Below are positions 33,601-43,555 of a stretch of 64,000 nucleotides of DNA, piece by piece. The DNA comes from Agrobacterium tumefaciens str. B6 (GTDB lineage: Bacteria > Pseudomonadota > Alphaproteobacteria > Rhizobiales > Rhizobiaceae), in assembly GCF_001541315.1 (NCBI RefSeq), contig NZ_LMVK01000012.1:496001-560000 (forward strand), written 5' to 3'. Position 1 is the stretch's first letter; every line of letters starts with the position of its first letter. The translations under genes were made by a program, and so were the position numbers. The notes below the pieces were generated by a model that ran no database searches, was not told the origin of the DNA, and worked only from the letters and a program-made list of their open reading frames with translations.

Positions 33601-34836
33601 TCAGCGGTCACGGGTAACGGAAAGTTCTCCGAAGATACGCGCCATTTCCTTCTGCATGTCTCCATCCGGTGAAGCGCCGGTGACAGGCGGGGAGGCGGGC
33701 TGGGTCTTGGCCTGCTTTTCCGCGACAGGGGCGATGGACGGTTCGTTATCCGCCTCCTTGCTTTTGGCGATCTCCGCCTCGAGGAAGCTTTCGAAATCGC
33801 TGGCGAGCTCGTCGGAAAATTTTGGTTCGGCGTCGTTGGAAGCCACAGCCGGATTTTCAGGTCTGGGCGGAAACGGTGCGGGGGGCGTCGTCTGCCCTGG
33901 ATTCAGGTCGGGAAGGACACGCTCCCGGGCCGCGTCGAGAAAATCAGCGGCGATGGATTGGTCGATCACCGGCTCGCGTGCGGCAAAAACCGGCGGGGCG
34001 AATTCCGCAGTCCGTTCTTCCGCCTTTGCCTGTACGGGCGTCTGTGCCGGGATCGGCGGTGCGACGGGTGCCGGGGCCGGCACGACAGGTTCGGCACGCC
34101 TGGGTTCCGTCCGGGCTGCGGCCATGTCGAGCGATGCGGCCGCCATGGGCAAGACGGCAGCAGCCGGAGCCGCAGCAACGGGTATTGGCGGCGGCGTGGG
34201 CCGAACTGTCTCCCGCTCGGGCGCTACCTGTCTTGCCGGCGGAACGGGTTCGCGCGCCGTTACAGGCGTGGAGACGGGTTGCGGCGGGGTTGGTGGGCGT
34301 GGCGGAACCTGAGCGGCTGCTGCTGCAACGGGTGCGGGACGCGGCGCAGGTGCCGGCGGCTCCGGCCGTTGTGGTTGCCTTGCGGGTTCTTCAGGCACGG
34401 AAACGGGGGCCGCAGCGGCAACGGGCTGCTGTTGCGGCAGGGCGGGGCGACGTTCCTGCTGGATCGTCGGCTCGGCTCTCTTCTGTTCGCTTTCCTGACG
34501 CGGCAGCGCCTTCAGTTCCGGCTCCTGCACATCCCTGACGATTGGGATCGCGCCTATGCCGCTTTCGATGACGATATCCGTCGGGCCGCCGATCATGACC
34601 AGATGCTCGACATTGTCGCGGCGCACCAGTACCAGACGGCGGCGCGCATCCACGGCCGTTGCGTCGAGAACCTGCAGACGCGGCTGCCGGTTGCGCCCGC
34701 CTCGAATGAATGGGGCCGAACCGCTGCGTCTGCGCATAAGCCACAGCGCAATCGCCAGAATGAGCAGGGCCACGCCCACACCAACAACGGCGACGATGAG
34801 ACGGTTTCCATAGGTGCCGATAAAATCTTCCATCAT
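33601..34836 (-). CDS. FliO-like single-pass membrane protein with a long Pro/Ala-rich tail
   Basis: About 411 residues. An N-terminal transmembrane helix (RLIVAVVGVGVALLILAIALWLM) is followed by basic RRRSGSAPFIRGGRNRQ and a compact domain LQVLDATAVDARRRLVLVRRDNVEHLVMIGGPTDIVIESGI, which has the FliO (PF04347) pattern. The rest is low-complexity Pro/Ala/Gln/Glu. FliO assists assembly of the flagellar export gate, but the tail is unusual and no flagellar gene is nearby, so this is best called a FliO-domain protein of unknown role. MMEDFIG at 34836 is used as the start; ATG 34845 is in frame upstream. Confidence 0.75.
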   Translation of the reverse strand: MMEDFIGTYGNRLIVAVVGVGVALLILAIALWLMRRRSGSAPFIRGGRNRQPRLQVLDATAVDARRRLVLVRRDNVEHLVMIGGPTDIVIESGIGAIPIVRDVQEPELKALPRQESEQKRAEPTIQQERRPALPQQQPVAAAAPVSVPEEPARQPQRPEPPAPAPRPAPVAAAAAQVPPRPPTPPQPVSTPVTAREPVPPARQVAPERETVRPTPPPIPVAAAPAAAVLPMAAASLDMAAARTEPRRAEPVVPAPAPVAPPIPAQTPVQAKAEERTAEFAPPVFAAREPVIDQSIAADFLDAARERVLPDLNPGQTTPPAPFPPRPENPAVASNDAEPKFSDELASDFESFLEAEIAKSKEADNEPSIAPVAEKQAKTQPASPPVTGASPDGDMQKEMARIFGELSVTRDR

Positions 34837-34901
34837 GGAGATCATCCCTTCAGATTTTCTGGCTTTTTAATTTCTTGGGCAATTAATATTGCCGTGGTTC
34901 T

Positions 34902-34907
34902 TATAAT
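34902..34907 (+). promoter_or_regulatory. Possible -10 box upstream of the small Cys-rich gene
   Basis: TATAAT at 34902-34907, a perfect -10 hexamer in an AT-rich spacer; no good -35 lies 16-18 bases upstream. A palindrome GGCAAT-TAAT-ATTGCC is just before it. Confidence 0.25.
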
Positions 34908-35080
34908 GTGAACATCAAGCAGGAAAAGACGATTTTTTTAGGCGCGACACAAGGTTTATTCATTTCGCCCCACAGGATTGCCGCCTCAAACGTAGAAACG
35001 CCACCAAAGCGCCTCATCTCGTCCTTCAATGCTGAGAGGCAGTGAAAGTTGCAATTCTTTTGCCAAAGGAGCGGTTCTGA

Positions 35081-35353
35081 ATGTTCCAAGCATTGCGCAT
35101 TGACGGCTCTCTTGCCCGGCGTTTCATGGTTGTTTTGCTACTATCGCTTTTCGCGTCGCCGCATTCGATCGTGAGGGCCGAAGACAAGGCACCGGATCGC
35201 TCAGCGACCATGGCGGAGTTCGTGCGCGATAATCCCTCCTGCCTCGACTTCACTGACGGATGCTCGGTTTGTACCGTCGCTGACGGCAAGATCGTCTGTT
35301 CCGCGCCACGCATCCAATGTCAGGTGAAGGAGCTTACCTGTACCAGGCAGTAG
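35081..35353 (+). CDS. Small secreted cysteine-rich protein of unknown function
   Basis: A 90-residue protein with a signal peptide (FMVVLLLSLFASPHSIVRA, cleavage near residue 33) leaving a mature part of about 57 residues with six cysteines: C54, C61, C64, C73, C80 and C87. In the periplasm these could form three disulfides. AAGGAG lies about 10 bases before ATG 35081, and base composition is normal for the genome. No family was recognised. It is followed by cckA 174 bases later and divergent from the FliO-like gene. Confidence 0.7.
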   Translation: MFQALRIDGSLARRFMVVLLLSLFASPHSIVRAEDKAPDRSATMAEFVRDNPSCLDFTDGCSVCTVADGKIVCSAPRIQCQVKELTCTRQ

Positions 35354-35527
35354 TCTCTCAATGCTTTTATACACCTTTCAGGCCGTTTTCGCTGTGCGTT
35401 TTTAAGCCTTTGTGTCCTGGCGGAGCTTTTTGCCGGTCAAGCGAGTTGCTACAAGAAATTCTGCTGCCCGATTCCGTCAAGGAAATAAGGCTGACCGAAT
35501 GACGACCTGCACGACTGCGAGGCCAAG

Positions 35528-38110
35528 ATGACACGGGTGCGCGAGACAAGCGACAACGACCTTCCGCTGGTGGACAGGCGTGCCCGTTCCGGGACGGTGC
35601 TGCGCATTCTGCTTCTGGCGCTGGTTCTGATCGCGGCTGCCGCCGCCTTTGTCTATTTCAAGGATTCGCTGGAAAACGAAATCGTGCTCGGCATTCTCGG
35701 CGTGCTGGCGATGATGGGCATCTTCTTTCTGGTGTCGTCGATCATCGGCTTCATCGAGGTCATGCCGCAGTCGCAATCTGATGGGCTTGCCCGCCGCTTC
35801 CTGTCGGCTCACCCCGAAGGTACGCTGATTACCGACGCCAAGGGGCATATGGTTTATGCCAACGCCACCTATTGCCGCATGAGCGGCACCACGAAGGCGA
35901 GCGATATCCAGAGCCTCGAGACGCTTCTGTCGCGCAGCCGGGAATCCACCGAAGCGCTTTACCGGCTCATCAACGTGCTGCGCGAAGGCCGCGATGGCTA
36001 CGAAGAATTTCGGCTGCTGAAACCGCTGGGCGGGGATTCCAATGCGGGGCCGCACTGGTACCGGCTGAAGGGCCGGGTGCTGAAGGATGCGGGCGGCGAG
36101 GGGCTGCACGTCTTCCAGATCGCCGACATCACGCCGGAGCGCGAGGATCAGGAGCGCTTTTTCCGCGAATTGCAGAATGCCATCGATTACCTCGATCATG
36201 CCCCGGCCGGTTTCTTTTCCGCCGGGCGCAAGGGCGAGATCGTTTATCTGAACGCCACCCTGTCCGAATGGCTCGGCATAGATCTCGCGCAGTTTTCACC
36301 CGGTTCGATGACCGTTTCCGACATCGTCGCCGGCGAAGGCATGGCGCTGATCGAATCCGTCCAGCCCCAGGGGTCTGCCAAGCGCACCGAAATCCTTGAT
36401 CTCGACATGCGCCGCGTCAACGGCCAGAGCATGCCGGCCCGCCTTGTGCATCAGGTCACGGCAAAGGACGGCGCGCCGGGTGAGAGCCGGACCATTGTGC
36501 TTATGCGTCCGAAGGGGCAGGAGGACACCGAATCCTCCTCCGCCATGCGCTTTACCCGCTTTTTCAACAACACGCCGATGGCGATTGCCTCGCTCGACGG
36601 CGATGGCCGCATCCTGCGCATCAACGCGCCTTTCCTCAAGCTGTTCTCCGGCGTTGTCGGGCGCGATGATATCGACCGTGGCGTGGCGCTTGAAACCGTG
36701 CTTCACGACAACGAAAAGCAGCGGCTCGAACAGGCGCTGGCCGAAGCCAAGGATCGTCAGGGCGATATCGCGCCCTTCGATTCCCGTCATCCGAGCGACG
36801 AGGGCAGGCATTTCCGTTTCTACGTCAATGCCGTGATCGATCAGGATGATGAAGCCCCGGAAGAGGTGGCGATCGTTTACGCCATAGAAGTGACCGAGCA
36901 GAAGGCGCTCGAAACCCAGATGGCGCAGACGCAGAAGATGAATGCGGTGGGCACGCTCGCAGGCGGCATCGCCCACGATTTCAACAACGTGTTGACCGCC
37001 ATCCTGCTGTCGTCCGACCATCTGCTGCTGCAGGCGAGGCCGGCCGATCCGAGCTTTGCCGACCTCATGGAGATCAAGCGCAACGCCAATCGCGCAGCGG
37101 TGCTGGTGCGCCAGCTGCTGGCATTCTCGCGCAAGCAGACCATGCGTCCGGCCATCCTCAACCTGACTGACGTGATCGGCGATCTGCGCATGCTGGTCGA
37201 CCGGCTGATATCAGGCACCAATGTCAAGCTGGAAGTCGATTACGGCCGTGATCTGTGGCCGGTGAAGACCGACCTGTCGCAATTCGAGCAGGTGCTCATC
37301 AATCTCTGCGTCAATGCGCGCGACGCCATGCCTGACGGCGGCAAGATCACCATCAGGACGCGCAACGTCGACGAGAAAGAGATCGCAGCGCTTGGCCGTC
37401 CGGAATTCCCGGCAGAAGACATGGTGATGGTGGAAGTTGCCGATAACGGCACGGGTATTCCGCCCGAGATCATGGACAAGATTTTCGAGCCCTTCTTCAC
37501 CACCAAGGAAGTGGGCAAGGGCACGGGCCTTGGCCTCTCTATGGTCTATGGCATCGTCAAGCAGTCGGGCGGTTACATTTATCCCGAATCGGAAGTGGGC
37601 AAGGGCACTGCCTTCCGTATCTACCTGCCGCGCCATGTGGTGGAAGCCGTTGCCGGCCAGCAGCCTGGTCAGGCGGCTCTCGCCCCCGTGGCCGCCCCCG
37701 AGCCCGTGAAGGAAGAACCGCTGGACCTCACCGGCAACTCCGCCGTCGTGCTTCTGGTGGAAGACGAGGAGGCGGTGCGGCGCGGTGGCAAGCGCATGCT
37801 GGAAACCCGTGGCTACACCGTGCACGAGGCCGGTTCCGGCACCGAGGCGCTGGAGGTGATGGAGGAACTGGAGGGCAAGGTCGATATCGTCGTTTCCGAC
37901 GTCGTGATGCCGGAAATGGATGGTCCGTCGCTACTGAGAGAATTGCGCAAGTCCTATCCCGACCTGAAATTCATCTTCGTTTCGGGTTATGCCGAGGATG
38001 CCTTCGCAAAGAACCTTCCGGCGGACGCCAAGTTCGGTTTCCTGCCGAAACCGTTCTCGCTGAAGCAGCTCGCCATCGCCGTCCGCGAAATGCTTGACGA
38101 CAAGGAGTAA
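35528..38110 (+). CDS. cckA: Cell-cycle hybrid histidine kinase CckA
   Basis: The 860-residue bifunctional kinase/phosphatase at the top of the CckA-ChpT-CtrA phosphorelay. Two N-terminal transmembrane helices ([18 protein letters not shown] and [23 protein letters not shown]) are followed by PAS domains (about 90-205, 215-330 and 345-460), a dimerisation domain with phospho-accepting H483 ([14 protein letters not shown]), an ATPase domain ([34 protein letters not shown]), and a C-terminal receiver with D791 ([12 protein letters not shown]) and KPFSLKQL. The domain order and length fit CckA, and clpS-clpA follow. The ATG at 35528 is the first in frame. Confidence 0.96.
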   Translation: MTRVRETSDNDLPLVDRRARSGTVLRILLLALVLIAAAAAFVYFKDSLENEIVLGILGVLAMMGIFFLVSSIIGFIEVMPQSQSDGLARRFLSAHPEGTLITDAKGHMVYANATYCRMSGTTKASDIQSLETLLSRSRESTEALYRLINVLREGRDGYEEFRLLKPLGGDSNAGPHWYRLKGRVLKDAGGEGLHVFQIADITPEREDQERFFRELQNAIDYLDHAPAGFFSAGRKGEIVYLNATLSEWLGIDLAQFSPGSMTVSDIVAGEGMALIESVQPQGSAKRTEILDLDMRRVNGQSMPARLVHQVTAKDGAPGESRTIVLMRPKGQEDTESSSAMRFTRFFNNTPMAIASLDGDGRILRINAPFLKLFSGVVGRDDIDRGVALETVLHDNEKQRLEQALAEAKDRQGDIAPFDSRHPSDEGRHFRFYVNAVIDQDDEAPEEVAIVYAIEVTEQKALETQMAQTQKMNAVGTLAGGIAHDFNNVLTAILLSSDHLLLQARPADPSFADLMEIKRNANRAAVLVRQLLAFSRKQTMRPAILNLTDVIGDLRMLVDRLISGTNVKLEVDYGRDLWPVKTDLSQFEQVLINLCVNARDAMPDGGKITIRTRNVDEKEIAALGRPEFPAEDMVMVEVADNGTGIPPEIMDKIFEPFFTTKEVGKGTGLGLSMVYGIVKQSGGYIYPESEVGKGTAFRIYLPRHVVEAVAGQQPGQAALAPVAAPEPVKEEPLDLTGNSAVVLLVEDEEAVRRGGKRMLETRGYTVHEAGSGTEALEVMEELEGKVDIVVSDVVMPEMDGPSLLRELRKSYPDLKFIFVSGYAEDAFAKNLPADAKFGFLPKPFSLKQLAIAVREMLDDKE

Positions 38111-38392
38111 GGCCAGCGGCGGCGAACCGGATTCGGCAGCGCTGAGACCTGTCGTACCCATTTGCGTCCGGCCTGAAAACATGCCGCCAATGCTGGCTCA
38201 TGTCTTCCCGCGCTTTAGCTGCCTCCATATCCGCACTTTTCCCGAGGTTTGCCTCTTCGCAAACGCAATAGTGATTGCACCGTTTCGCAAGGGGCTTAAA
38301 ATCGCGTCTTAACGACCTAGATATGAAGAGGCGAAGTTCTCCCTCCTGGCAAAGAACTGTCGGTTTGAGAACAGTTTGGAGAATGATGAAAG

Positions 38393-38749
38393 ATGATCGC
38401 TAAGCCGATCTACATGCAGGGCGAGGGCGAAGGGGAAGACGGCGGCGGCACCAACCGCGGAACGTCTGTTATCACCCGCGTCAAGCCTAAGACGAAAAGA
38501 CCGAATTTGTACCGTGTTCTTTTACTGAATGACGACTACACTCCCATGGAGTTTGTCATCCACATTCTGGAGCGTTTTTTCCAGAAGGATCGCGAAGCGG
38601 CAACCCGTATCATGCTGCACGTGCACCAGCACGGCGTGGGCGAATGCGGGGTGTTTACATATGAGGTCGCAGAGACGAAAGTAAGCCAGGTCATGGATTT
38701 CGCCCGACAGCACCAGCATCCGCTGCAATGCGTCATGGAAAAGAAATGA
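38393..38749 (+). CDS. clpS: ClpS adaptor of the ClpAP protease
   Basis: A 118-residue adaptor that binds N-degron substrates and the ClpA N-domain. A flexible acidic/glycine-rich N-terminus ([10 protein letters not shown]) precedes the core: [24 protein letters not shown] (N-degron pocket), then [24 protein letters not shown]. Rhizobia often have two ClpS proteins; adjacency to clpA marks this one as the classical partner. It ends 10 bases before clpA, as in many bacteria. Confidence 0.95.
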   Translation: MIAKPIYMQGEGEGEDGGGTNRGTSVITRVKPKTKRPNLYRVLLLNDDYTPMEFVIHILERFFQKDREAATRIMLHVHQHGVGECGVFTYEVAETKVSQVMDFARQHQHPLQCVMEKK

Positions 38750-38759
38750 GGATCGCAAC

Positions 38760-41267
38760 GTGCCAACTTTTTCCCCGAGTCTCGAGAAGGCGCTGCACCA
38801 GGCACTGACCTTTGCAAATGAGCGTCACCACGAATATGCGACGCTGGAACATCTCCTTCTGGCGCTGATCGACGACGCGGATGCCGCCGCCGTGATGGGC
38901 GCCTGCAATGTCGATCTCGATGCGCTGCGCAAGACCGTCAGCGATTACGTCGACAACGAACTGACCAATCTCGTCACCGGTTACGACGAGGATTCCAAGC
39001 CCACATCCGGCTTCCAGCGGGTCATCCAGCGGGCCGTCATTCACGTGCAATCATCCGGCCGCGAGGAAGTGACCGGCGCGAACGTGCTCGTCGCCATTTT
39101 CGCCGAGCGCGAAAGCCACGCCGCCTATTTCCTGCAGGAGCAGGAGATGACCCGTTACGATGCGGTCAATTACATCTCCCACGGCATCGGCAAGCGTCCG
39201 GGCACGTCGCAGACGCGCGCGCCGCGCGGTGCTGATGAGCCCGAAGGTGAAAACAAGGCGAGCCGCAGCAATCCCGAGGAAGAGGGATCTTCCGCCAAGA
39301 AGCAGCAGGATGCGCTGAAGGCCTATTGCGTCAACCTCAATGAAAAGGCGAAAAACGGCAAGATCGATCCGTTGATCGGCCGTCACGACGAGGTCAACCG
39401 CACGATCCAGATTCTCTGCCGCCGCTCCAAGAATAACCCGCTCTATGTGGGCGATCCCGGCGTGGGCAAGACGGCGATCGCCGAAGGTCTGGCCAAGCGT
39501 ATCGTTGAAGGCAAGGTGCCGGAAGCGCTCGCCAATGACACGATCTTCTCGCTCGACATGGGCACGCTGCTCGCCGGAACCCGTTATCGCGGTGATTTCG
39601 AAGAGCGTCTGAAGCAGGTCGTCAAGGAACTCGAAGAGTATCCGGGCGCGGTTCTGTTCATCGATGAAATCCACACCGTTATCGGCGCGGGCGCCACCTC
39701 GGGCGGCGCAATGGATGCTTCGAACCTGCTGAAGCCGGCGCTATCGTCGGGTGCGATCCGCTGCATCGGTTCGACCACCTATAAGGAATATCGCCAGTTC
39801 TTCGAGAAGGATCGTGCGCTCGTGCGCCGCTTCCAGAAGATCGACGTCAACGAGCCTTCTATCGATGACACCATCGCGATCATGAAGGGCCTGAAGCCCT
39901 ATTTTGAGGAATATCACCACCTGCGATATTCCAACGATGCGATCAAGGCGGCCGTTGAATTGTCGGCCCGCTACATTTCCGACCGGAAACTGCCGGACAA
40001 GGCAATCGACGTGATCGACGAAACCGGTGCGGCGCAGATGTTGCTGCCAGCGTCCAAGCGCCGCAAGCTGATAACCGAAAAGGAAATCGAGGTCACCATC
40101 GCGACGATGGCCCGCATTCCCGCGAAGACGGTTTCCAAGGATGACGAGATGGTCCTCGCCAACCTTGAAAAGGAACTGCGCTCGGTTGTTTACGGTCAGG
40201 ATATCGCCATCGAGGCTCTCGCCACGGCGATCAAGCTGGCGCGTGCCGGACTTCGCGAACCGAACAAGCCGATCGGCTCCTATGTCTTCTCCGGCCCGAC
40301 GGGCGTGGGCAAGACGGAGGTGGCCAAGCAGCTTGCCGCCTCGCTTGGCGTCGAGATGCTACGGTTTGACATGTCGGAATATATGGAACGCCATACCGTG
40401 TCGCGTCTGCTCGGCGCACCTCCCGGTTATGTCGGCTTCGATCAGGGCGGTCTTCTGACCGACGGCGTCGACCAGCATCCGCATTCCGTGGTGCTGCTAG
40501 ATGAAATCGAGAAGGCGCATCCGGATATCTACAACATCCTGTTGCAGGTGATGGACCACGGCTCGCTGACCGACCATAACGGCAAGAAGATCGACTTCCG
40601 CAACGTCATCCTCATCATGACGACCAATGCGGGTGCGTCCGAAATGGCGAAATCGGCGATCGGTTTCGGCTCTTCACGCCGCACGGGTGAGGATGAAGAG
40701 GCGATCAACCGCCTGTTCACGCCGGAGTTCCGCAACCGTCTGGATGCGATCATTCCGTTCTCGCCGCTGCCGACTGCCGTTATCCACAAGGTGGTGCAGA
40801 AGTTCGTCATGCAGCTGGAAACCCAGCTCTCCGAGCGCAACGTCACCTTCGACCTGCACGAAGACGCGATCTCCTGGCTGGCGGAAAAGGGTTACGACGA
40901 AAAGATGGGCGCACGCCCGCTGTCGCGCGTGATCCAGGAGCACATCAAGAAGCCGCTCGCCAACGAAATCCTCTTTGGCAAGCTCAAGAAGGGCGGCGTC
41001 GTCAGCGTCACCGTCGGCAAGAAGGATGACGGCTCCGACGGCCTCAAGCTTGAGGTTCTGCCGGAAACCGCGCCCGTTAAGCCGCAGCCGGAGGCCGAAC
41101 TGAAGGCGGCCAAATCGCCGGGCAAGGCAAAGGCAAAAACTGCTTCCAAGGCGGCAAAAACCAAGGAAGAGGCGGATGTCCTTGTTGCCGAGGCCGATAA
41201 GTCCGATGAGGCCAGCAAGCCGCGGCGCAAGACCAATACGGTGCCGAAAGTGCCGAAGAAAAAATGA
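38760..41267 (+). CDS. clpA: ClpA, ATPase subunit of the ClpAP protease
   Basis: An 835-residue AAA+ unfoldase. The double Clp_N repeat starts at residue 1 ([33 protein letters not shown]). The first AAA module has Walker A with K237 ([12 protein letters not shown]) and Walker [15 protein letters not shown]. The second has K518 ([12 protein letters not shown]) and [13 protein letters not shown]. The D2 small domain ends near [10 protein letters not shown]. About 80 extra residues of Lys/Ala/Glu-rich sequence extend beyond the E. coli length. The start is GTG 38760 with GAGG upstream. A terminator follows. Confidence 0.96.
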   Translation: MPTFSPSLEKALHQALTFANERHHEYATLEHLLLALIDDADAAAVMGACNVDLDALRKTVSDYVDNELTNLVTGYDEDSKPTSGFQRVIQRAVIHVQSSGREEVTGANVLVAIFAERESHAAYFLQEQEMTRYDAVNYISHGIGKRPGTSQTRAPRGADEPEGENKASRSNPEEEGSSAKKQQDALKAYCVNLNEKAKNGKIDPLIGRHDEVNRTIQILCRRSKNNPLYVGDPGVGKTAIAEGLAKRIVEGKVPEALANDTIFSLDMGTLLAGTRYRGDFEERLKQVVKELEEYPGAVLFIDEIHTVIGAGATSGGAMDASNLLKPALSSGAIRCIGSTTYKEYRQFFEKDRALVRRFQKIDVNEPSIDDTIAIMKGLKPYFEEYHHLRYSNDAIKAAVELSARYISDRKLPDKAIDVIDETGAAQMLLPASKRRKLITEKEIEVTIATMARIPAKTVSKDDEMVLANLEKELRSVVYGQDIAIEALATAIKLARAGLREPNKPIGSYVFSGPTGVGKTEVAKQLAASLGVEMLRFDMSEYMERHTVSRLLGAPPGYVGFDQGGLLTDGVDQHPHSVVLLDEIEKAHPDIYNILLQVMDHGSLTDHNGKKIDFRNVILIMTTNAGASEMAKSAIGFGSSRRTGEDEEAINRLFTPEFRNRLDAIIPFSPLPTAVIHKVVQKFVMQLETQLSERNVTFDLHEDAISWLAEKGYDEKMGARPLSRVIQEHIKKPLANEILFGKLKKGGVVSVTVGKKDDGSDGLKLEVLPETAPVKPQPEAELKAAKSPGKAKAKTASKAAKTKEEADVLVAEADKSDEASKPRRKTNTVPKVPKKK

Positions 41268-41292
41268 TCACGGTCTTTGATCTATAAACCGG

Positions 41293-41316
41293 TGCCGGGC
41301 GAAAGCCCGGCATTTT
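41293..41316 (+). terminator. Rho-independent terminator after clpA
   Basis: Perfect 8-bp stem TGCCGGGC / GCCCGGCA with a GAAA tetraloop, then TTTT. 25 bases after the clpA stop. Confidence 0.78.
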
Positions 41317-41434
41317 CATGTATGAAATGCGTCGCGTTTTACCTGATACCTGCGGCGCGTTTCATTTTTGTTTCATGCATGACGTTACCCCGAGGCCACG
41401 GCATTTTCGGGCGACATGCTCGAGTGGGTCAGCA

Positions 41435-42295
41435 ATGCACACTGCCGACAGCGATACCATCCCATTGCGCGGCTGGTTTTTCCGGGGGATGCGGGGCATA
41501 TTCTCGCTGCCCTCGCTCATTCTCATGACATCTTTCGTCGGTTTCAGCGCTTTCGCACTCGAATCCGGGGTTGCGCGCGGCGAAGCCGTGTTCATGACGC
41601 TTGCCATCTGGGCCTTGCCGGCCAAGATGATCCTGATCGGTTCCATGGTCGGCGGCGCCAACCTCGCCGCCTGTTTTCTGGCGGTGACGCTGTCTTCGGT
41701 CCGCATGATGCCGATGGTCGCCTCCATCGTTCCGGAAATGCGTGGCGCGAAGACGCCGACATGGATTTTACTGTTCCTCTCACACTTCGTTGCAATCACC
41801 GCCTGGGTCTTTGCCACGCAGAATCTTTCCAAGGTGCCGCGTGAAGCCCGCGCCGCCTGGTTTGCCGGTTTTGGTATTACGCTCACCGTGGTCAATGCCA
41901 TCATCGTCGGCCTGTGTTACGGCATCGTCGCCGCCTTTCCGCCTCTCGTCGCCGGCGTGCTGTTTTTTCTCACACCGGTCTATTTCGTGGCATCGATCTG
42001 GGCTTCGGCCCGTCATTCCGTCGTCAAGGTCGCCTTCGTCATCGGCGTCATCGCCGGACCCGCCTTCGCGGTGATTGCGCCGGAATTCGACATTCTCTAT
42101 GCCGGGATCGGCGGCGGTACGGCGGCCTATCTGATCGACCGCCTCGTGTTTCGTCGCCGGATAAAGCCCGTCTCGCCGGAGAGCGAACCATGGGGACCGA
42201 ACATTGGTGGGCACCCTATCTTTTCATCGCGATTGCCGGCTGGCTGGCGACCGATCTCTGGCGCTGGCTCGGCGTTCTCGCCGGTAACCGCCTGA
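41435..42295 (+). CDS. azlC: AzlC-family branched-chain amino-acid exporter, large subunit
   Basis: A 286-residue inner-membrane protein. The start MHTADSDTIPLRGWFFRGMRGIFSLP leads into a series of hydrophobic helices with AzlC motifs GVARGEAVFMTLAIWALPAK, AVTLSSVRMMPM and NAIIVGLCYGIVAAFPPL. AzlC/AzlD pairs export branched-chain amino acids. The last 37 residues (SPESEPWGPNIGG onward) lie in DNA shared with azlD and look non-conserved, so the functional protein may effectively end near RRRIKP. ATG 41435 is preferred over the longer frame from 41318. Confidence 0.88.
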   Translation: MHTADSDTIPLRGWFFRGMRGIFSLPSLILMTSFVGFSAFALESGVARGEAVFMTLAIWALPAKMILIGSMVGGANLAACFLAVTLSSVRMMPMVASIVPEMRGAKTPTWILLFLSHFVAITAWVFATQNLSKVPREARAAWFAGFGITLTVVNAIIVGLCYGIVAAFPPLVAGVLFFLTPVYFVASIWASARHSVVKVAFVIGVIAGPAFAVIAPEFDILYAGIGGGTAAYLIDRLVFRRRIKPVSPESEPWGPNIGGHPIFSSRLPAGWRPISGAGSAFSPVTA

Positions 42296-42534
42296 AGGAA
42301 GATTCCGAGGCCCTGCACTGGGTAAGGGCGGGTGCCACCGCACTCGTCATGGCCGTCCCCGCCAAGCTGATCGTCTTTCCAACCGGTACACTTGAGGCGT
42401 CACCCCTATGGCTGCGCATTGGAGCCGCCACGCTCGGTTTCATCGCATTTCTGCTGGCGGGCCAGCGGGTCATCGTCGGTGTGGCGGTTCCGATCCTGCT
42501 TCTGGCGGGTGGATTGTTCGCACTCGGTTTCTGA
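42190..42534 (+). CDS. azlD: AzlD-family branched-chain amino-acid exporter, small subunit
   Basis: A 114-residue membrane protein with four predicted helices (WWAPYLFIAIAGWLATDLW, ALVMAVPAKLIVF, IGAATLGFIAFLLAG, VAVPILLLAGGLFALGF), the normal AzlD size. ATG 42190 lies inside the azlC frame and the two genes overlap by 106 bases in different frames, which is long for this pair; coupling is likely. Confidence 0.85.
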   Translation: MGTEHWWAPYLFIAIAGWLATDLWRWLGVLAGNRLKEDSEALHWVRAGATALVMAVPAKLIVFPTGTLEASPLWLRIGAATLGFIAFLLAGQRVIVGVAVPILLLAGGLFALGF

Positions 42535-42604
42535 TGCTCGCTTTATCCGAATATTAAGCTCATTGCCCTACTTTGCCGCTGGTTGAAACAGGGACCGGAA
42601 TTCA

Positions 42605-43555
42605 ATGCGACTCTTTGCGGCAGAGCGTCTTGTACTTGGATTTATCGCAACATTATTCGTTATCGATGCGGTATTGATTGCGATCAAAGGCATTCGTGTC
42701 GATTACGCCGGATATCTTCTGTGCGTTCTGGCAGGCGTCGGCGTTTTTATCCTCGGTCAGCTATATCGCACTAGCGGGCGCGATCTTCGCATCGCAGTCG
42801 CCCTGATTTCTGGCGGGCTATTCATCCTGTTCACGCTTGCCGCTTCGATTTTCAACTACATGTTCCTACCTGTCGCCTTTCCAGCGATTGATCATGTGCT
42901 TTTCGGTGTGGATGCAGCGTTTGGCTACAGTTGGACGGGCGTCGTCTTGTGGGCGGCAACCCATCCATGGATCGGAACCGGACTGTTTTTCGTCTATGCC
43001 TCATCGTTGCCGCAGCTTCTGGTGATCGTCCTTACGCTCGGCTTCACCGGCAACCAGCGGATGCTGCACCACTTTCTGGTGACGGGAGTGCTGGGGGCGT
43101 TTGCATGTATCGTCTTTTGGATATTCTTCCCGACATTCGGACCTTCAGCCTATGTGCAATTGCCGCAGTGGGTATCACAGGCTATCCCCCTGGCCGTTGA
43201 TAATAATTACGGCCAAGAGTTGAACCGCCTTATAACCGAGGGAGTGGTCTATCTTTCTCCCAAAAATGTCCTGGGGCTGATCGGCTTTCCATCGTTTCAT
43301 ATCTTCATGGCGGCAATGTCAGTCTGGTTCATGCCGCGTCACTGGGCGGTGATGGCAGCGATCTTGCCGATAAACCTGTTGATGCCGCTGGCCGTTCTTG
43401 TTCAGGGTGGACACCATCTTTCGGATGTTTTCGGCGGTCTCGCTGCTTTTGTCGTCATTTGTGCTGTATCGTCCCGCCTGCTCAACCGGCTGTCGGCAAG
43501 GGAACTGACCGAAGCGGCGGCCGCCTCCCGTATTCAGATCGTCGCGGCAGAATAA
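42605..43555 (+). CDS. PAP2-superfamily integral membrane phosphatase-like protein
   Basis: A 316-residue protein with about eight hydrophobic helices. PAP2/AUR1-type catalytic motifs are S230-F-H232 (GFPSFHIFMA) and H270-H271-L-S-D274 (QGGHHLSDVFGG). Relatives act on lipid phosphates or make phosphosphingolipids; the substrate here is unknown. The first motif (K-x6-R-P) is not obvious. Its 3' end overlaps the convergent LysR gene by 22 bases. Confidence 0.82.
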   Translation: MRLFAAERLVLGFIATLFVIDAVLIAIKGIRVDYAGYLLCVLAGVGVFILGQLYRTSGRDLRIAVALISGGLFILFTLAASIFNYMFLPVAFPAIDHVLFGVDAAFGYSWTGVVLWAATHPWIGTGLFFVYASSLPQLLVIVLTLGFTGNQRMLHHFLVTGVLGAFACIVFWIFFPTFGPSAYVQLPQWVSQAIPLAVDNNYGQELNRLITEGVVYLSPKNVLGLIGFPSFHIFMAAMSVWFMPRHWAVMAAILPINLLMPLAVLVQGGHHLSDVFGGLAAFVVICAVSSRLLNRLSARELTEAAAASRIQIVAAE

